DNA of 64,000 bases from Myxococcales bacterium (GCA_016191815.1 JACPVI010000087.1:20569-84568), one strand, 5' to 3'; counted from the stretch's first letter, positions 44,201-53,467 are shown. Translations and numbers: made by a program. The notes: generated by a model from the letters alone, not told the origin.

Positions 44201-45538
44201 TCCTTCCTGCATGCGGTGCGCGGGCACGACCGGCGCGGCTCGCAGCCGCCAGCCCATCGCCTCCGCCCGCTGGACCCTGGCCGCCAGACGACGCTCGCCG
44301 AGGAGAGGAAGTCGCGGCTTTTGTTCCTCTCCTTCTCCGACCGGGCCGCTTCCTTTCTCGCGGCCAGCTATCGATCCTTCGGCTTCGAGGTCGAGACGCC
44401 CCCGCCCACCTCCCCCGAAGTGCTGGCCGCCTCTCGCCGCGACTGCTCGGGGAAAGAGTGCCTCCCCTACCAGCTCGTCTGGGGCGCCTTCCGCACGCAC
44501 CTGGAGGCGCACCCTCCGCGCGGGCGCACCGTGCTGATGCAGGCCGGCGGCTCGGGGCTGTGCAGAAACTGCATGTTCTCCTTGAAGGACCGCCTCTCGC
44601 TGGAGCGGATGGGGCTCTCCGAGCTGGTCGAGCCCCGGAGCTTCCGCACCGGCGAAGGCGCGGACATACGCCTGCCGCTGAAGATCTGGATGGGCATCGT
44701 CGCCTGGGGCCTGCTCCAGCAGCTCACCGCCTACCACCGCACCTCCGAGCCCGCCGAAGTCGATCGCCTCTATCGGGCGCTGTGCGACCAGCTCGAAAAG
44801 CTCCTCGCCCGGCCGGAAGCCTCCGGACTGGCCGGGGTGCGGGGCACCCTCGCGCTGGGCGGCGCGGTGGAGCAGCTATTGGGGCGCGCCGCCGAGCAGT
44901 TCGCCGCCCTCTCCTCCAGAAACCCGGAGCCGCCCACGCGGAGGACGGTGCTCCTCGGCGGAGACATCTACGTGCGGCTGGATGAGTTCGCGAGCGACGG
45001 CCTCGCCCGGAGGCTCGCGGGCCTCGGCCTCCGGGTGGTGCTCGAGCCGCTCTCGCTCCTCGCCGAGTACGCCGCCGAGGAGAAGATCGAGGACCTCTTC
45101 GGCCTGCCGACCGGCTTCTTGAGCAACTGGTACTACGGCGCGACGATGCGGGAAGTGCGCCGCAGGCTTTACGAGCGGGTGCGGGCTTTGCACCCATGGC
45201 TGCCGATGCCCGATGCGCGGGAGATCCTCAAGTCCGCCCGCGGCGTCATCGACCGGTATCCGCGCGGGGAGGCGCCGGTGACCATCGGCAGCGCGCTTCA
45301 CCACTTCGCGGAGCGCGCCTGCGACGGCGTCGTCTTGGCGAGCCCCTGGGGCTGCGGCCCCGCGCTGGTGGCGGAGAGCCTGCTCCGCCACCGGTCCGAG
45401 CTGCCCTTGCTGGTGCTGTACGCCGACGGGACGCCGATCGACGAGCGCCGGCTGCGCTCCTTCGCCTTCCGGCTCCGCCGCTCCCCTCCACGCTCCATCC
45501 AGACCGCGGCGCGAACGGCGAGCCCCGCCTACAGCTGA
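41258..45538 (+). CDS. Giant 2-hydroxyacyl-CoA dehydratase activase-like protein (two ASKHA ATPase domains + dehydratase-like region)
   Basis: A 1426-residue cytoplasmic protein. It begins with an ASKHA ATPase domain of BadF/HgdC type (about 5-265) and has a second one at about 318-575 (LGLDLGSTGSKAAL). Each contains the pair of Cys seen in dehydratase activases: Cys133 (KCSSGTG) and Cys172 (RCSVFAKSE) in the first, Cys451 (ACSAGTG) and Cys491 (MCTVFVAES) in the second. In HgdC these ligands hold one 4Fe-4S cluster between two subunits; here both halves are in one chain. The rest resembles DUF2229 and the HgdB-like dehydratase family (SSFGCGPSSF near 943, DCSGKECLPYQ near 1060). Such giant activases are widespread; the substrate is unknown. 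Confidence 0.88.
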   Translation: MTALNPLFLVAGGDLGRASAKLIVARAQPGGVLELLSSEVVEHQGRAAEAFLDWYRRREVWSCAALGLTGLYAEEVAPPALSGLPEDACREAALPFLGAPAGPLNLVSVGARGYAVLSRDGRGRFRTEESEKCSSGTGETMVRIARRFGLTLAEADLAAARAASAIPITARCSVFAKSELTHFANQGRPADALLKGYFSCLAGYVAALLERVRVEGPVWLLGGVSRVESFASALGEALGQEVRVPEQALLVEAIGAAALAADQLRHEQPAPLPESPEGLVRPRVRRFRSLPPASGSANKVVRLPPPPTNGAVKGPLVLGLDLGSTGSKAALVSAESGDLVWEVWDRTRGNPVEAAKRLLSRLGESFEPDVRAVGVTGSGREAVATVLRAAVPGLLDRLVVVNEIVAHATAAVRLDPDHGESLSIVEIGGQDAKYVRLAAGRIVESDMNKACSAGTGSFIEEQAALYGIEDLEELERLAALATRPPDLGQMCTVFVAESAAEALSLGYSLPDVFSGLQHSVVHNYLGRVMGQRTFARRIFFQGKPAQSASLAWTLAAVTGREVYVPPNPGAMGAYGIALCAREELGVQRLPSSYRLDLRPLAGARIAARSDFQCRDRRCATFCRIEKTEVDVGEARSMVLSGGACPKFELSSASRPKLSAEAPSAFDERAESLREALRPSTEASGPTVGLPLVGALVGVAPLLAELVRGLGGRVQLLEADPKSLSKGEALAGCYDACAPVKLAHGVLAGAEAELVFFPRLLGLPDRDGDGGVTCAMEQALPESTAASLAAEGGRAEVLRPAVDLRRPKEAVAAALLPLAVRLGAGQWKLARAIEGAFAAQRRYDAALAAIGERTLEHARTHGLPVVLVCGSLHVLHDATLSAGVPRLLRDSGALAVPMDAFPIPPETEPLEKVSWADARRALRAAVAARARGDVYPLWLSSFGCGPSSFAEAVFDGLLEGHPHTILESDAHGGTAGYVTRIQSFLHAVRGHDRRGSQPPAHRLRPLDPGRQTTLAEERKSRLLFLSFSDRAASFLAASYRSFGFEVETPPPTSPEVLAASRRDCSGKECLPYQLVWGAFRTHLEAHPPRGRTVLMQAGGSGLCRNCMFSLKDRLSLERMGLSELVEPRSFRTGEGADIRLPLKIWMGIVAWGLLQQLTAYHRTSEPAEVDRLYRALCDQLEKLLARPEASGLAGVRGTLALGGAVEQLLGRAAEQFAALSSRNPEPPTRRTVLLGGDIYVRLDEFASDGLARRLAGLGLRVVLEPLSLLAEYAAEEKIEDLFGLPTGFLSNWYYGATMREVRRRLYERVRALHPWLPMPDAREILKSARGVIDRYPRGEAPVTIGSALHHFAERACDGVVLASPWGCGPALVAESLLRHRSELPLLVLYADGTPIDERRLRSFAFRLRRSPPRSIQTAARTASPAYS

Positions 45539-47637
45539 ACCGGGAAGTCCCCTTCGCCCTCGGCGCAGGTGACCCCCAGCGTGTTCGGACGGACGAAGCG
45601 CACGGTCGGGTTGGAGCTGAACTCGTTGAGGCCGATCTCCCGCCGGCCGCGCGGCGCCAGCGAGCCCAGCTTGAACGCCTTCTTCCCCTGGAGGATGGCG
45701 AAGCAGTCGCTCCAGATCCCCTTGTCGGCGTTGGTGATGATCAGCGTCTCCAGAGGCCAGATCCCGCCCTTGCTCACGTAGCCCAAGAGCTTGCGCGGCG
45801 CGCCGGCGTCGGTGGGCTTCTGGGCCTCGGCGGGCGGCGCCGAAGCGGGAGCGGCCTCCTTGGGCGGGGTGGTTGCCGGAGCGCTCGGGACCGAAGGGGG
45901 GCTTGGCGCGGCCAGGTGAGCTGAGGCCGGCTCGGAGATGGCGCCGAAGCGCTTCCCCTTGGCCTCCCTGGCGCCGTCATCGAGGCTCACCCGGGCCAGC
46001 GCGGGCCAGACCTCGAGCACGGTGGCGTTTCCGAGCAGCTTGCGCTTGCCACCCTGGGCCGAGGGGCCCACCACCTGTACCGTGTCGCCGACGGCGAGCC
46101 CGGACTTCGCACCCGCCCGGAGGTAGTGCGAGCCCCGGTCGATGAAGACTTCGGCCACGGACCTCGCCGTGACCAGCTCCGTCTCCGAAGTGCTCTTCTT
46201 CTTCACCTGCCGAGGCGCGGGGCTCTCCGGCGGGGGCTCGGGCGCGGCGGGTTGTTCGGCCGCCTCGCCAGGCGGCGGCGAATCGACCGGGGAAGGAGGT
46301 GCAGGCTGCGCCGGCGCGGCAGTGGGAGCGGGGGCGGGCGGCGGAGTGGGAGCTACCGGTGCAGCCGGAGCGGCGGCCTGGACGACGGTGACCTGCGCCG
46401 GCCGGTTCTTGGTCAGCACGAACACGGCGGCGCCCGCGCCGGCAGCCACCGCCACCACCAAGAGCAGCGCGACCAGCACCAGGCGTCCCGAACGCGGCGC
46501 GGGCAGGGGCTGCGACAGCGGCGGCTCGGCCGGAGCCGCAGGAGCGCTGGAGGAGCGCAGGGTGGTGGCCTCGATTCCCACCGGTTCGACCTGGCTGGGC
46601 GGCCGGGCCATGAAGGTCGCCTTCGGATGCGCCCCGCTGGACGGAGCCGGTGTCTTCGGCCGCAGGGTGGTCAGCTTGGAGATGAGCTTCCGCTGCTCGG
46701 CGTAGGCCTCCGGGCACAGCTCTCGGACGAAGTTGCCGATCTCCTCCGCGCCGGCGGTGGAGCCGGAGTGGATCAGCGCCTCGGCGAGCGCGCGGGCCAG
46801 CTCGTCCGCGCGCTGGTACCGCTGGTTCCGGTCGGGGAGGAGGGCCTTCCGCACCACCCGGTCCAGGGACTCGTCCACGTCGGGTCGAATCAGGTGGAGC
46901 GGCGCCGGCCTGGGGTTGGCCATCGCGGCCATCATCTCGCCCATCGTCCCAGGCGGGATGAGCTGCTTGCCGGAGAGCAACTCCCAGATGACCACGCCGC
47001 AAGAATAGATGTCGCTGCGGTGGTCCACCGGCTCGGCCCGGGCCTGCTCGGGGGACATGTACCCGAGCTTGCCCATCACCGTGGAGGGGAGGGTGTGCTT
47101 GCTGCGCACCGCCGACTTGGCGAGGCCGAAGTCGATCACCTTCACCTCGCCCTCGTAGGAGACCATCACGTTCTGCGGCGAGACGTCGCGGTGCACGATG
47201 CCGAGCGCGGTGCCGTCGGGGCCGGTCTTGCGATGCGCGTAGGCCAGGCCCTCGGCCATCTTCTGGCCCAGGAAGAGCACGAACGGCAATGGCAGCATCA
47301 GCTCCCGGCGCCGCGCCTGTGACTGGATCTGCCCGAGGTCGACGCCCGGCACGTACTCGAGCGCCATGAAGGTGGTCTGGTCGACCTCTGCCAGCTCGTA
47401 GACCTGGGCGATGTTCGAGTGCACCAGGTGCACCAGCGTCTTCGCCTCGTGGCGGAAGCGGTCCAGGAACTGCGGGTCGCTGAGGTGGGCGGGGAGGATG
47501 GTCTTGACGATGCACGGCTTCTCGAAGCCGGCCGCCCCGGAGATCTTCGCCAGGTACACCTCGCCCATCCCTCCCTGTCCCAAAAGGTGCACTAGCTCGT
47601 AGCGGCCGAGGTTCTTGGCGAGGGTGGCTTCGCTCAT
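45529..47637 (-). CDS. Transmembrane Ser/Thr protein kinase with Pro-rich extracytoplasmic region
   Basis: A 702-residue kinase. The catalytic domain (12-275) has GQGGMG, Lys45, HRDVSPQN (149-156), DFG (169-171) and MSPEQAR. The Lys of HRDxKPxN is Ser, a variant common in myxobacteria. One membrane helix lies at about 385-408. Outside it are a Pro/Ala-rich stretch, an SH3-like region (RSVAEVFIDRG ... LAVGDTVQVVG) and a C-terminal beta domain (LETLIITNADKGIWSDCFAIL). The last 10 bp overlap the end of the giant activase gene on the opposite strand. Confidence 0.92.
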   Translation of the reverse strand: MSEATLAKNLGRYELVHLLGQGGMGEVYLAKISGAAGFEKPCIVKTILPAHLSDPQFLDRFRHEAKTLVHLVHSNIAQVYELAEVDQTTFMALEYVPGVDLGQIQSQARRRELMLPLPFVLFLGQKMAEGLAYAHRKTGPDGTALGIVHRDVSPQNVMVSYEGEVKVIDFGLAKSAVRSKHTLPSTVMGKLGYMSPEQARAEPVDHRSDIYSCGVVIWELLSGKQLIPPGTMGEMMAAMANPRPAPLHLIRPDVDESLDRVVRKALLPDRNQRYQRADELARALAEALIHSGSTAGAEEIGNFVRELCPEAYAEQRKLISKLTTLRPKTPAPSSGAHPKATFMARPPSQVEPVGIEATTLRSSSAPAAPAEPPLSQPLPAPRSGRLVLVALLLVVAVAAGAGAAVFVLTKNRPAQVTVVQAAAPAAPVAPTPPPAPAPTAAPAQPAPPSPVDSPPPGEAAEQPAAPEPPPESPAPRQVKKKSTSETELVTARSVAEVFIDRGSHYLRAGAKSGLAVGDTVQVVGPSAQGGKRKLLGNATVLEVWPALARVSLDDGAREAKGKRFGAISEPASAHLAAPSPPSVPSAPATTPPKEAAPASAPPAEAQKPTDAGAPRKLLGYVSKGGIWPLETLIITNADKGIWSDCFAILQGKKAFKLGSLAPRGRREIGLNEFSSNPTVRFVRPNTLGVTCAEGEGDFPVQL

Positions 47638-47729
47638 TTCCGCCGCCCGAGACTACCGCAAAGGGCGCCCTATGGAGGCACCTGCGGCTACACTGCCGCG
47701 GGCTCTCCCAAGCCCTCCGCTGCCCTGCC

Positions 47730-48020
47730 TCAGTAGAAGCCAGCCTCGCGCTGGTGGCGGATGGCGAGGATCTCCACTCGGCCCGACGCACCCCTCACCC
47801 GGTAGAGCGCGACGTAGCCGGTCCGGCCATGCGAGATCACCAGCTCACGCAGCTCGCCCAGCACTGGCCGGCCGACGAACGGGTGCCGCTCGAGGATGCC
47901 GACGGCATCGGCGATCGCCTCCACCGCGGCGGCCGCGAGCCGGGCCTCCTCGCGCGCCAAGAAGTCGAACGCTCGCTCGAGGTCGGCGAGCGCCCGCGCG
48001 CTGTAGACGACCTCCGCCAA
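47730..48020 (-). CDS. ParE/RelE-family toxin
   Basis: A 96-residue protein starting at TTG 48020, 3 bp after the antitoxin stop. It has the ParE/RelE-like layout: two N-terminal helices (SARALADLERAFDFLARE), then beta strands with LRELVI, GYVALYRVRG and VEILAIRHQREAGFY, the last being the typical end of plasmid-stabilisation-type toxins. The family includes gyrase inhibitors and ribosome-dependent RNases; ParE-like is favoured by the RHH-type partner. Confidence 0.85.
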   Translation of the reverse strand: MAEVVYSARALADLERAFDFLAREEARLAAAAVEAIADAVGILERHPFVGRPVLGELRELVISHGRTGYVALYRVRGASGRVEILAIRHQREAGFY

Positions 48021-48023
48021 CGC

Positions 48024-48311
48024 TCAGTGCCGCCTCCGGCGACCGGCCGGAGGCGGCCTGCGAGCTGGCCTTCCTGCGGCGCGCGCCCGGATGTAGGCGT
48101 GCACGTCTTCCGCCGCGTAGAGGGGTCCACCTTCATCGACCTCCTTGGCGGCTTCGAGCGCGTCGCGCACGAATCGCTCGCGCAACTCTGAACGCGTCGC
48201 CTGCTCCTCGAGGGCGTCGATCATCCAGGCGTGCGGCGTCTTGCCCGACTGGCGGGCAAGCGGTTGGATCCGCCTCTTCAGCTCCTCCGGCAGCTTGAGC
48301 GTCGTGGGCAT
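48024..48311 (-). CDS. Ribbon-helix-helix (CopG-type) antitoxin
   Basis: A 95-residue protein starting at ATG 48311. The start MPTTLKLPEELKRRIQPLARQSGKTPHAWMIDAL is a ribbon-helix-helix DNA-binding domain: a strand with alternating hydrophobic residues and two helices. The C-terminal half (EVDEGGPLYAAEDVHAYIRARA) should bind the toxin. The last 20 residues are Arg/Pro-rich. The frame is open far upstream, but this is antisense to the kinase gene. It probably represses its own promoter in the 48312-48428 divergent interval. Confidence 0.85.
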   Translation of the reverse strand: MPTTLKLPEELKRRIQPLARQSGKTPHAWMIDALEEQATRSELRERFVRDALEAAKEVDEGGPLYAAEDVHAYIRARAAGRPARRPPPAGRRRRH

Positions 48312-48428
48312 GGTATCAACATGGTAGTACCCGGGCCGACCCGGGGACAACGGGTAGGTATGTGCCCGCTCGGCGAAGGCCTCGAAGCGGGTAGGAGCGG
48401 CGACCAGTCCTTCGTAGACTGCGCTCCC

Positions 48429-50423
48429 GTGTCCTCCCTGGGAGGTCCGACTTGGTTCGGCCGGTACCGGCTGACTTCCCGCATCGCCACCGGCGGGATG
48501 GCCGAGGTGTACGTCGGGCGTCACATCAGCGAGGACGGCAAGTTCGGCCCGATGGTGGCGGTGAAGCGCCTCTTGCCGCACCTGGTGAGCGACAGCCAGG
48601 TGGTGCGGATGTTCCTCAACGAGGCGCGCATCACCGCCCAGATCGACCACCCCAACGTGGTCCGGATCCTCGCCCTCGGCCACGAGAACGGCGAGCCCTT
48701 TATCGCCATGGAGCTGTTGGAGGGCCGCTCCCTGGCGGAGATCCGCGCCCGGGCCGCGGAGGACGGCAAGAGGGTGCCCCTGGGCATCACCCTGAGAATC
48801 CTCGCCGACGCCTGCCGGGGCCTGGACGCCGCCCACCGCGCCGTCGACGAGGAGGGCTGCTTCCTCTGCATCGTCCACCGCGACTTCACCCCCGACAACA
48901 TCCACGTCGGCGTCGCCGGCGAGGTGAAGGTGATCGACTTCGGCATCGGCAAGTCCAAGAACTGGGGCGCCGGCACCGAGCCGGGCACGCTCAAGGGCAA
49001 GTTCTTCTACATGTCCCCGGAGATGATCGTCGGAAAGCCCGTGGACCACCGAGCCGACCTCTTCGCCGCCGGGGTGATGCTCTACGAGCAGCTGTGCGGG
49101 AGGCGGCCCTTCACCGGCAACTCCACCGACGAGGTGGTCTCCCGCATCGCCGAGGGCAAGCCCAAGCGGCCCACCGAGTTCGACCCCTCGGTGCCGCCCG
49201 CCCTGGATGCCATCTGCCTCATGGCGCTGCACAAAGACCCCGAGCACCGCTTCCCCAGCCTCCAGGAGTTCATCAGCGCCATCGAGTCGGTGGGAGGAAT
49301 CGCCAGCGTGGCCGACTCCGCCGAGGTCGGGGCCTACGTGAGCGAGCTCTTCCCGGCAGAGAAGGACCCCCGCCGGCAGACTCTCCGCCGCGCGCGGCAG
49401 GCCGACCCCTCGCACGCCGGAGGAACTTCCCGACCTTCGCCGGCCGAGCCGCCCGCCCAAGCCCCCGCGGAGATGCGGCCCCCGCGCTTCCGGCCGTCCA
49501 AGAAGGCGGTGCTCGTCACCTTGGCCGCGGCGCTCTCCGTCGCCGCAGTGGGCGCAGCAGCGACCTACTGGCTGACCCGGCCCGAGCCCACTCCCGCACA
49601 GAGGCTCGCCAAAGCCGAGGCAGCCGCGGACCCCAAGGAGCGCTCCCGCCTGCTCGGCCCCATTGCCTCGGACCCGCGGGCCAGCGCTGCCCAGCTCGCC
49701 AGGGCCGGCCAGCTCCAGCTCGCAGCCCAAGACTACGAGGGCGCCCTCCTGCTCTCGGAGAAGCTCGCCGCCCGCTTTAAGAAGGACCCCCGGGCCCCCC
49801 TCATCGAGGCCCGTGCGGCGATCCGCCTCCGGCTGGGGAAGCGGGCCGAGGCGGCGCTGGATCGGGCGGCGGCGCTGGCTCCCAACGACGTCGAGCCCGA
49901 CCTGATGTTCGCCGAGCTGCGGCAGATGCAGGGCGACCGCTACGGTGCGCTCGACGCCCTGACGAGGGCGCTCAAGAAGAAGCCGGGCTCGCACGAGCTG
50001 GCTTCGCGGCGCGGCTATCTCCTCTCGCAGACCGGCCAGCTCGAGGAGGCCGCCTCCGCGCTGGAAGCGGTGCTGGCCAAGCGCTTCGACGCGGACTCGG
50101 CAGCCGAGCTGGCCTTCGTGCGATTCCGGCAGAGGCAGACCGACGAGGCGCTCTCCCTGTTGCGCAGAGCGCTGAAGAAGGAGCCGCAGCTCCACGCCGC
50201 GCACTACTACCTGGGAGCGGTGCTCTACCGGCAGGGCGAGGGCAAGGCCGCCGAGCGCGCCTATCGCGAAGCGGACCGGCTGGCCCCGGAGGATCCCCGA
50301 GCGCTCGTGGCCCTCTGCGAGCTGCAGGCCCAGACCAGGTCCGCCTCGCTGGAGGAGACGCGGAAGGTGCTCGCCGCCCGCTTCCCCAAACAACCCGAGC
50401 TGCTCGCGCAGTGCGCGCGCTAG
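48429..50423 (+). CDS. Transmembrane Ser/Thr protein kinase with C-terminal TPRs
   Basis: A 664-residue kinase. GTG 48429 starts VSSLGGPTWFGRYRL, the usual distance before the Gly loop; ATG 48360 would add 23 residues. The kinase domain has ATGGMAEVY, Lys46, HRDFTPDN (150-157, Lys replaced by Thr), DFG (170-172) and YMSPEMI. A membrane helix lies at about 358-382, followed by roughly seven TPRs (LARAGQLQLAAQDYEGALLL, LGAVLYRQGEGKAAERAY) likely to hold protein partners outside the membrane. The next gene starts 13 bp downstream on the same strand. Confidence 0.9.
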   Translation: MSSLGGPTWFGRYRLTSRIATGGMAEVYVGRHISEDGKFGPMVAVKRLLPHLVSDSQVVRMFLNEARITAQIDHPNVVRILALGHENGEPFIAMELLEGRSLAEIRARAAEDGKRVPLGITLRILADACRGLDAAHRAVDEEGCFLCIVHRDFTPDNIHVGVAGEVKVIDFGIGKSKNWGAGTEPGTLKGKFFYMSPEMIVGKPVDHRADLFAAGVMLYEQLCGRRPFTGNSTDEVVSRIAEGKPKRPTEFDPSVPPALDAICLMALHKDPEHRFPSLQEFISAIESVGGIASVADSAEVGAYVSELFPAEKDPRRQTLRRARQADPSHAGGTSRPSPAEPPAQAPAEMRPPRFRPSKKAVLVTLAAALSVAAVGAAATYWLTRPEPTPAQRLAKAEAAADPKERSRLLGPIASDPRASAAQLARAGQLQLAAQDYEGALLLSEKLAARFKKDPRAPLIEARAAIRLRLGKRAEAALDRAAALAPNDVEPDLMFAELRQMQGDRYGALDALTRALKKKPGSHELASRRGYLLSQTGQLEEAASALEAVLAKRFDADSAAELAFVRFRQRQTDEALSLLRRALKKEPQLHAAHYYLGAVLYRQGEGKAAERAYREADRLAPEDPRALVALCELQAQTRSASLEETRKVLAARFPKQPELLAQCAR

Positions 50424-50435
50424 GATGCTCGCGCT

Positions 50436-51170
50436 TTGGGGCGGCTGCTCATCATCAACGCCGACGACTTCGGCTACGAAAGGCAGATCAGCCGCGGCGT
50501 CCTGGAGGCGGTGAGAGAAGGCATCGTCACCTCCGCCACCCTCATCGCCAACGCCCCCGACTCCGAGGAGGCGGCCCGCCTCGCCAAGGGCTTTCCCGTG
50601 GGCCTCCACCTGAACCTGGCCCGCTTTGGGCCGGTGTGGAGCGGCTTTCCTCGAGGCCTGCTCGACTCTGGAGAATTGGTGGAGACGCGCGCGGGGGAGC
50701 TTCCTCCCGAGGTGGTGGAGGCAGAGGCGAAGGCGCAGCTCGACCGCCTGGAGTCCCTATTGGGCCGGCCGGCGACCCACCTCGACGTGCACCGCCACCT
50801 TCACCGGCACCCGGGAGTGCTGGAGGGCGTCGGTGGGCTGGCACGCCGCCGCAATCTTCCGGTCCGCTCGATCGATCCGGCGATGCGCGCGCGCCTCATG
50901 CAGCTCGGAGTGGCCACCAACGACCACTTCCTCGGAGAGGCCGGGCCCGAGCCCTACTGGACGCTGGTCCGCCTCCGCGAATGCCTGGAGGCGCTGCCCC
51001 AAGAGGGAGTGACCGAGCTGATGTGCCACCCCGGCTACGCGCCGCGCGACTTCCAGAGCGGTTATTCCAAGCAGCGGGAGAAGGAGCTGGAGACCTTCAC
51101 CCACCCGGGCGCCAAGGCGATGCTGGCGCGGCTGTCGATTCCGCTCGGGGACTGGCGGAGTGTCCGCTGA
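50436..51170 (+). CDS. YdjC/ChbG-family carbohydrate deacetylase
   Basis: A 244-residue protein from TTG 50436; an ATG 11 bp upstream is in another frame. It has the family's metal and catalytic motifs: INADDFGY at the N-terminus (Asp-Asp), HLDVHRHLHRHPG in the middle (metal-binding His) and MCHPGYAPRD near the C-terminus. YdjC/ChbG enzymes remove acetyl groups from N-acetylated sugars such as chitobiose. It follows the kinase gene closely and may be co-transcribed. Confidence 0.9.
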   Translation: MGRLLIINADDFGYERQISRGVLEAVREGIVTSATLIANAPDSEEAARLAKGFPVGLHLNLARFGPVWSGFPRGLLDSGELVETRAGELPPEVVEAEAKAQLDRLESLLGRPATHLDVHRHLHRHPGVLEGVGGLARRRNLPVRSIDPAMRARLMQLGVATNDHFLGEAGPEPYWTLVRLRECLEALPQEGVTELMCHPGYAPRDFQSGYSKQREKELETFTHPGAKAMLARLSIPLGDWRSVR

Positions 51171-53015
51171 TCAGACCGCGGTAGCCAAGAGCGGTTCGCC
51201 CTCGATCGCCTCCCGGACCGCCTCGAGGAGCGACTCCTTTCCGCTCGGCCCGCCGCACACCCGCGCCACCGGGCTGGCCCAGCACGGAGCGCCCTCTCCG
51301 AGGAAGACCACCGGCAGTGGCCGCACCAGGGGAAGGCGGCTGATGGTCTCGGCGAAGAGCGCCCCCTGCGGGAGAGTGCTGCTCACCAGGGCGGCGTCGA
51401 CCGGAAGGTGGGACATCTTCCGCAGGGCCTCGGCGCCGTCATGGGCGGAGAGCACCTCGTAGCCCGCGTCCTTGAGCGCCGCCTCCACCTGGGCCAGGGA
51501 GTCGGCCTCCTCGAGGACGAGCAGCACCCGGCGGGGCAGCGACTGCACCTCTTTGGCGCTCAGCTTGGGGAGCCGGACCGCGAAGGTGGAGCCCTTGCCC
51601 TCCTCGGAGCTCAAGCAGAGCGAGCCGCCGTGCAGTTGCACGATGGCGTGGGAGAGGAACAGGCCCAGGCCGAGGCCCCCGAAGTTCCGGTTGGAGGCGT
51701 TGGTGGCGCGGTAGAAACGCTGGAAGATGCGCGCTTGCTCCAAGGTGGGAATCCCGATGCCCCGGTCCACTACCGACAAGCAAACCTCCTCCCCGAGACG
51801 GGCCAACTCGACGCGGATTGGCTCCTCCTTCTGGCTGTACTTGTGGGCGTTCTCCAGGAGGTTCACCAGCACCTGCTCCAGCCGGTCGCGGTCGCCAAAG
51901 ACCCACAGGCGATCGGCCGGCAGCCGGACGTCGAACTCCCGCTCGAAGGTGAGCCGGAACTGATCCACCACCTCCACCACCAGCTGGGCCAGCTCCAAGG
52001 GCTGGTGTTCCATGGCGAGCTTGCCCAGCTCGATGCGCGAGGCGTCGAGCAGGTCGTTCACCAGCCCGGTCAGCCGGTCCACCTGCCGCTGGGCCTTCAC
52101 CACGCTGGCCAGGTCCACCGGCAGCTCCTGGGAGATGCGCCGCTCCATGGTGTAGAGGCACATCTTGAGCGGGGTGAGCGGCGTCTTCAGCTCGTGGGAG
52201 GCGATGCTCATGAACTCGTCGCGGATCCGCAGGGCCGCCTGCGCCTCGTTGAGCAGCCGGGCGTTCTCCACCCCCACCGAGATCTGCCCCGCGGCCGCCG
52301 ACCAGAGGTCCAGCTCCCTCACCGAGAAGGAGGAGCCGCAGTCCTTGTAGAGGACGAGCAGGCCAAGGGTGCGGCGAGGGGTGGAGAGCGGCACCGCGGC
52401 GAAGATGGCCCCCGGCGCCTGGTCGAGGGAGCGCGCCACGCCCACCTCGGTGTGCCCGGTGGCGAGGGCGTGCTTGAGGCTCGCCTCGGGGAGGGCGTCG
52501 AGCCCCTTGGGCGCGGCGGCGTCGGCCACGCTGGCCACTCGCCTGAGCTGAGACAGCTCCTCCACCAGGTAGACCTCCGCCCTCCGGACTTGCGAGCAGC
52601 GCACCATCGCCACCACCGCCGCGGCGCAGACCTCGTCGACGTCGTTGGTCTCTCCGAGGGCGCGGGCGATCTCCTGGAGCGCGCCGGCGAACGCCACGTC
52701 GTCGTCCAGCCCGGCCGGCTCGAAGAGCACCCAAGAGCCGCCCTCGGCGGCGGGCTGCACCCTCACCCGGGCCTGCCTGAGGGCGCAGGTCACTAGGTCG
52801 CCCTGGTAGCGCACTCCCTGCGACACCGCCCGCTCGACGGCGTTGCGCACCGGTCCGGGCTCCACCACCTCGAGCAACGGCTGTCCGGGTCGAAGCTCCA
52901 GCCCGGTCTTCTGCCCGAAGGCAGGCTCTACCCACACCACTCGAGCGAGGGTGTCGACCTGCGCCACGGCCTGGGGGAGCAGGCCGAACACTTCACTCGA
53001 GTCGCTCGCCAACAC
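51171..53015 (-). CDS. Hybrid sensor histidine kinase (PAS-GAF-HisKA-HATPase) with pseudo-receiver
   Basis: A 614-residue cytoplasmic sensor. GTG 53015 has GAAGGA upstream; the frame is open further, but only across intergenic DNA and the PilZ gene. A PAS-like part (about 1-100) and GAF domain (about 105-250) precede HisKA with phospho-His274 (IASHELKTPL). The ATPase domain has the N box (LLENAHKYS), G1 (DRGIGIP) and G2 (GLGLGLF). The C-terminal receiver-like domain has ALVSSTLPQ where the phospho-accepting Asp would be, so it is a pseudo-receiver. No membrane helix is visible. A separate response regulator must receive the phosphate. Confidence 0.92.
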   Translation of the reverse strand: MLASDSSEVFGLLPQAVAQVDTLARVVWVEPAFGQKTGLELRPGQPLLEVVEPGPVRNAVERAVSQGVRYQGDLVTCALRQARVRVQPAAEGGSWVLFEPAGLDDDVAFAGALQEIARALGETNDVDEVCAAAVVAMVRCSQVRRAEVYLVEELSQLRRVASVADAAAPKGLDALPEASLKHALATGHTEVGVARSLDQAPGAIFAAVPLSTPRRTLGLLVLYKDCGSSFSVRELDLWSAAAGQISVGVENARLLNEAQAALRIRDEFMSIASHELKTPLTPLKMCLYTMERRISQELPVDLASVVKAQRQVDRLTGLVNDLLDASRIELGKLAMEHQPLELAQLVVEVVDQFRLTFEREFDVRLPADRLWVFGDRDRLEQVLVNLLENAHKYSQKEEPIRVELARLGEEVCLSVVDRGIGIPTLEQARIFQRFYRATNASNRNFGGLGLGLFLSHAIVQLHGGSLCLSSEEGKGSTFAVRLPKLSAKEVQSLPRRVLLVLEEADSLAQVEAALKDAGYEVLSAHDGAEALRKMSHLPVDAALVSSTLPQGALFAETISRLPLVRPLPVVFLGEGAPCWASPVARVCGGPSGKESLLEAVREAIEGEPLLATAV

Positions 53016-53155
53016 GGTTGTCCTTCGACCGAGCAGACGTAAGTACTCCCCCCACCCGTGGCAACTCCCGACCGCGGGACAGGCTCCCTGCCGATCAGGC
53101 GCCGCGTCGCGTTGGGGACGGTCGGTGAGCCGCAGGGAGGCGGGGTGTCCTGGAG

Positions 53156-53467
53156 CTAGCAGGCGGCGACCGCCTCGTCGATGGCGCGGGCGCTGGCGGC
53201 GGAGAGCCGGAGGAAGCGGATGCCGAGGCCGGCCACGGGGGGCCCCTTGTCCACCCAGCGCACCTCCCCGACCGCCTCCACCTTGCCGGTGCGCAGCTCG
53301 AACTCGAGGTGCACTTGCTTGCCGACCGGGATCAGCCGGTTGGTGATGAGGAACAGCCCGGTGCCGGAGAGGTCGGTGATGCGGCCGGAGAGGTTGGTGG
53401 CGGCCCCGCCGCCGAGGAAGCTGACGTTGCAGCCGATTCGCCTGCTCTTTCGGCGAAGCCCGGTCAC
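53156..53467 (-). CDS. PilZ-domain protein
   Basis: A 103-residue single-domain protein. RRKSRRIGC provides RxxxR and [13 protein letters not shown] provides DxSxxG, so c-di-GMP binding is likely. The rest is a small beta-barrel ([31 protein letters not shown]) and a C-terminal helix. It is divergent from queF and lies 140 bp upstream of the hybrid histidine kinase on the same strand. Confidence 0.88.
   Translation of the reverse strand: MTGLRRKSRRIGCNVSFLGGGAATNLSGRITDLSGTGLFLITNRLIPVGKQVHLEFELRTGKVEAVGEVRWVDKGPPVAGLGIRFLRLSAASARAIDEAVAAC

Noticed and set aside
48312..50609. Upstream extension of the antitoxin frame over the kinase gene
   Set aside because: The ribbon-helix-helix domain begins exactly at ATG 48311; the extension is antisense to a kinase with all motifs.
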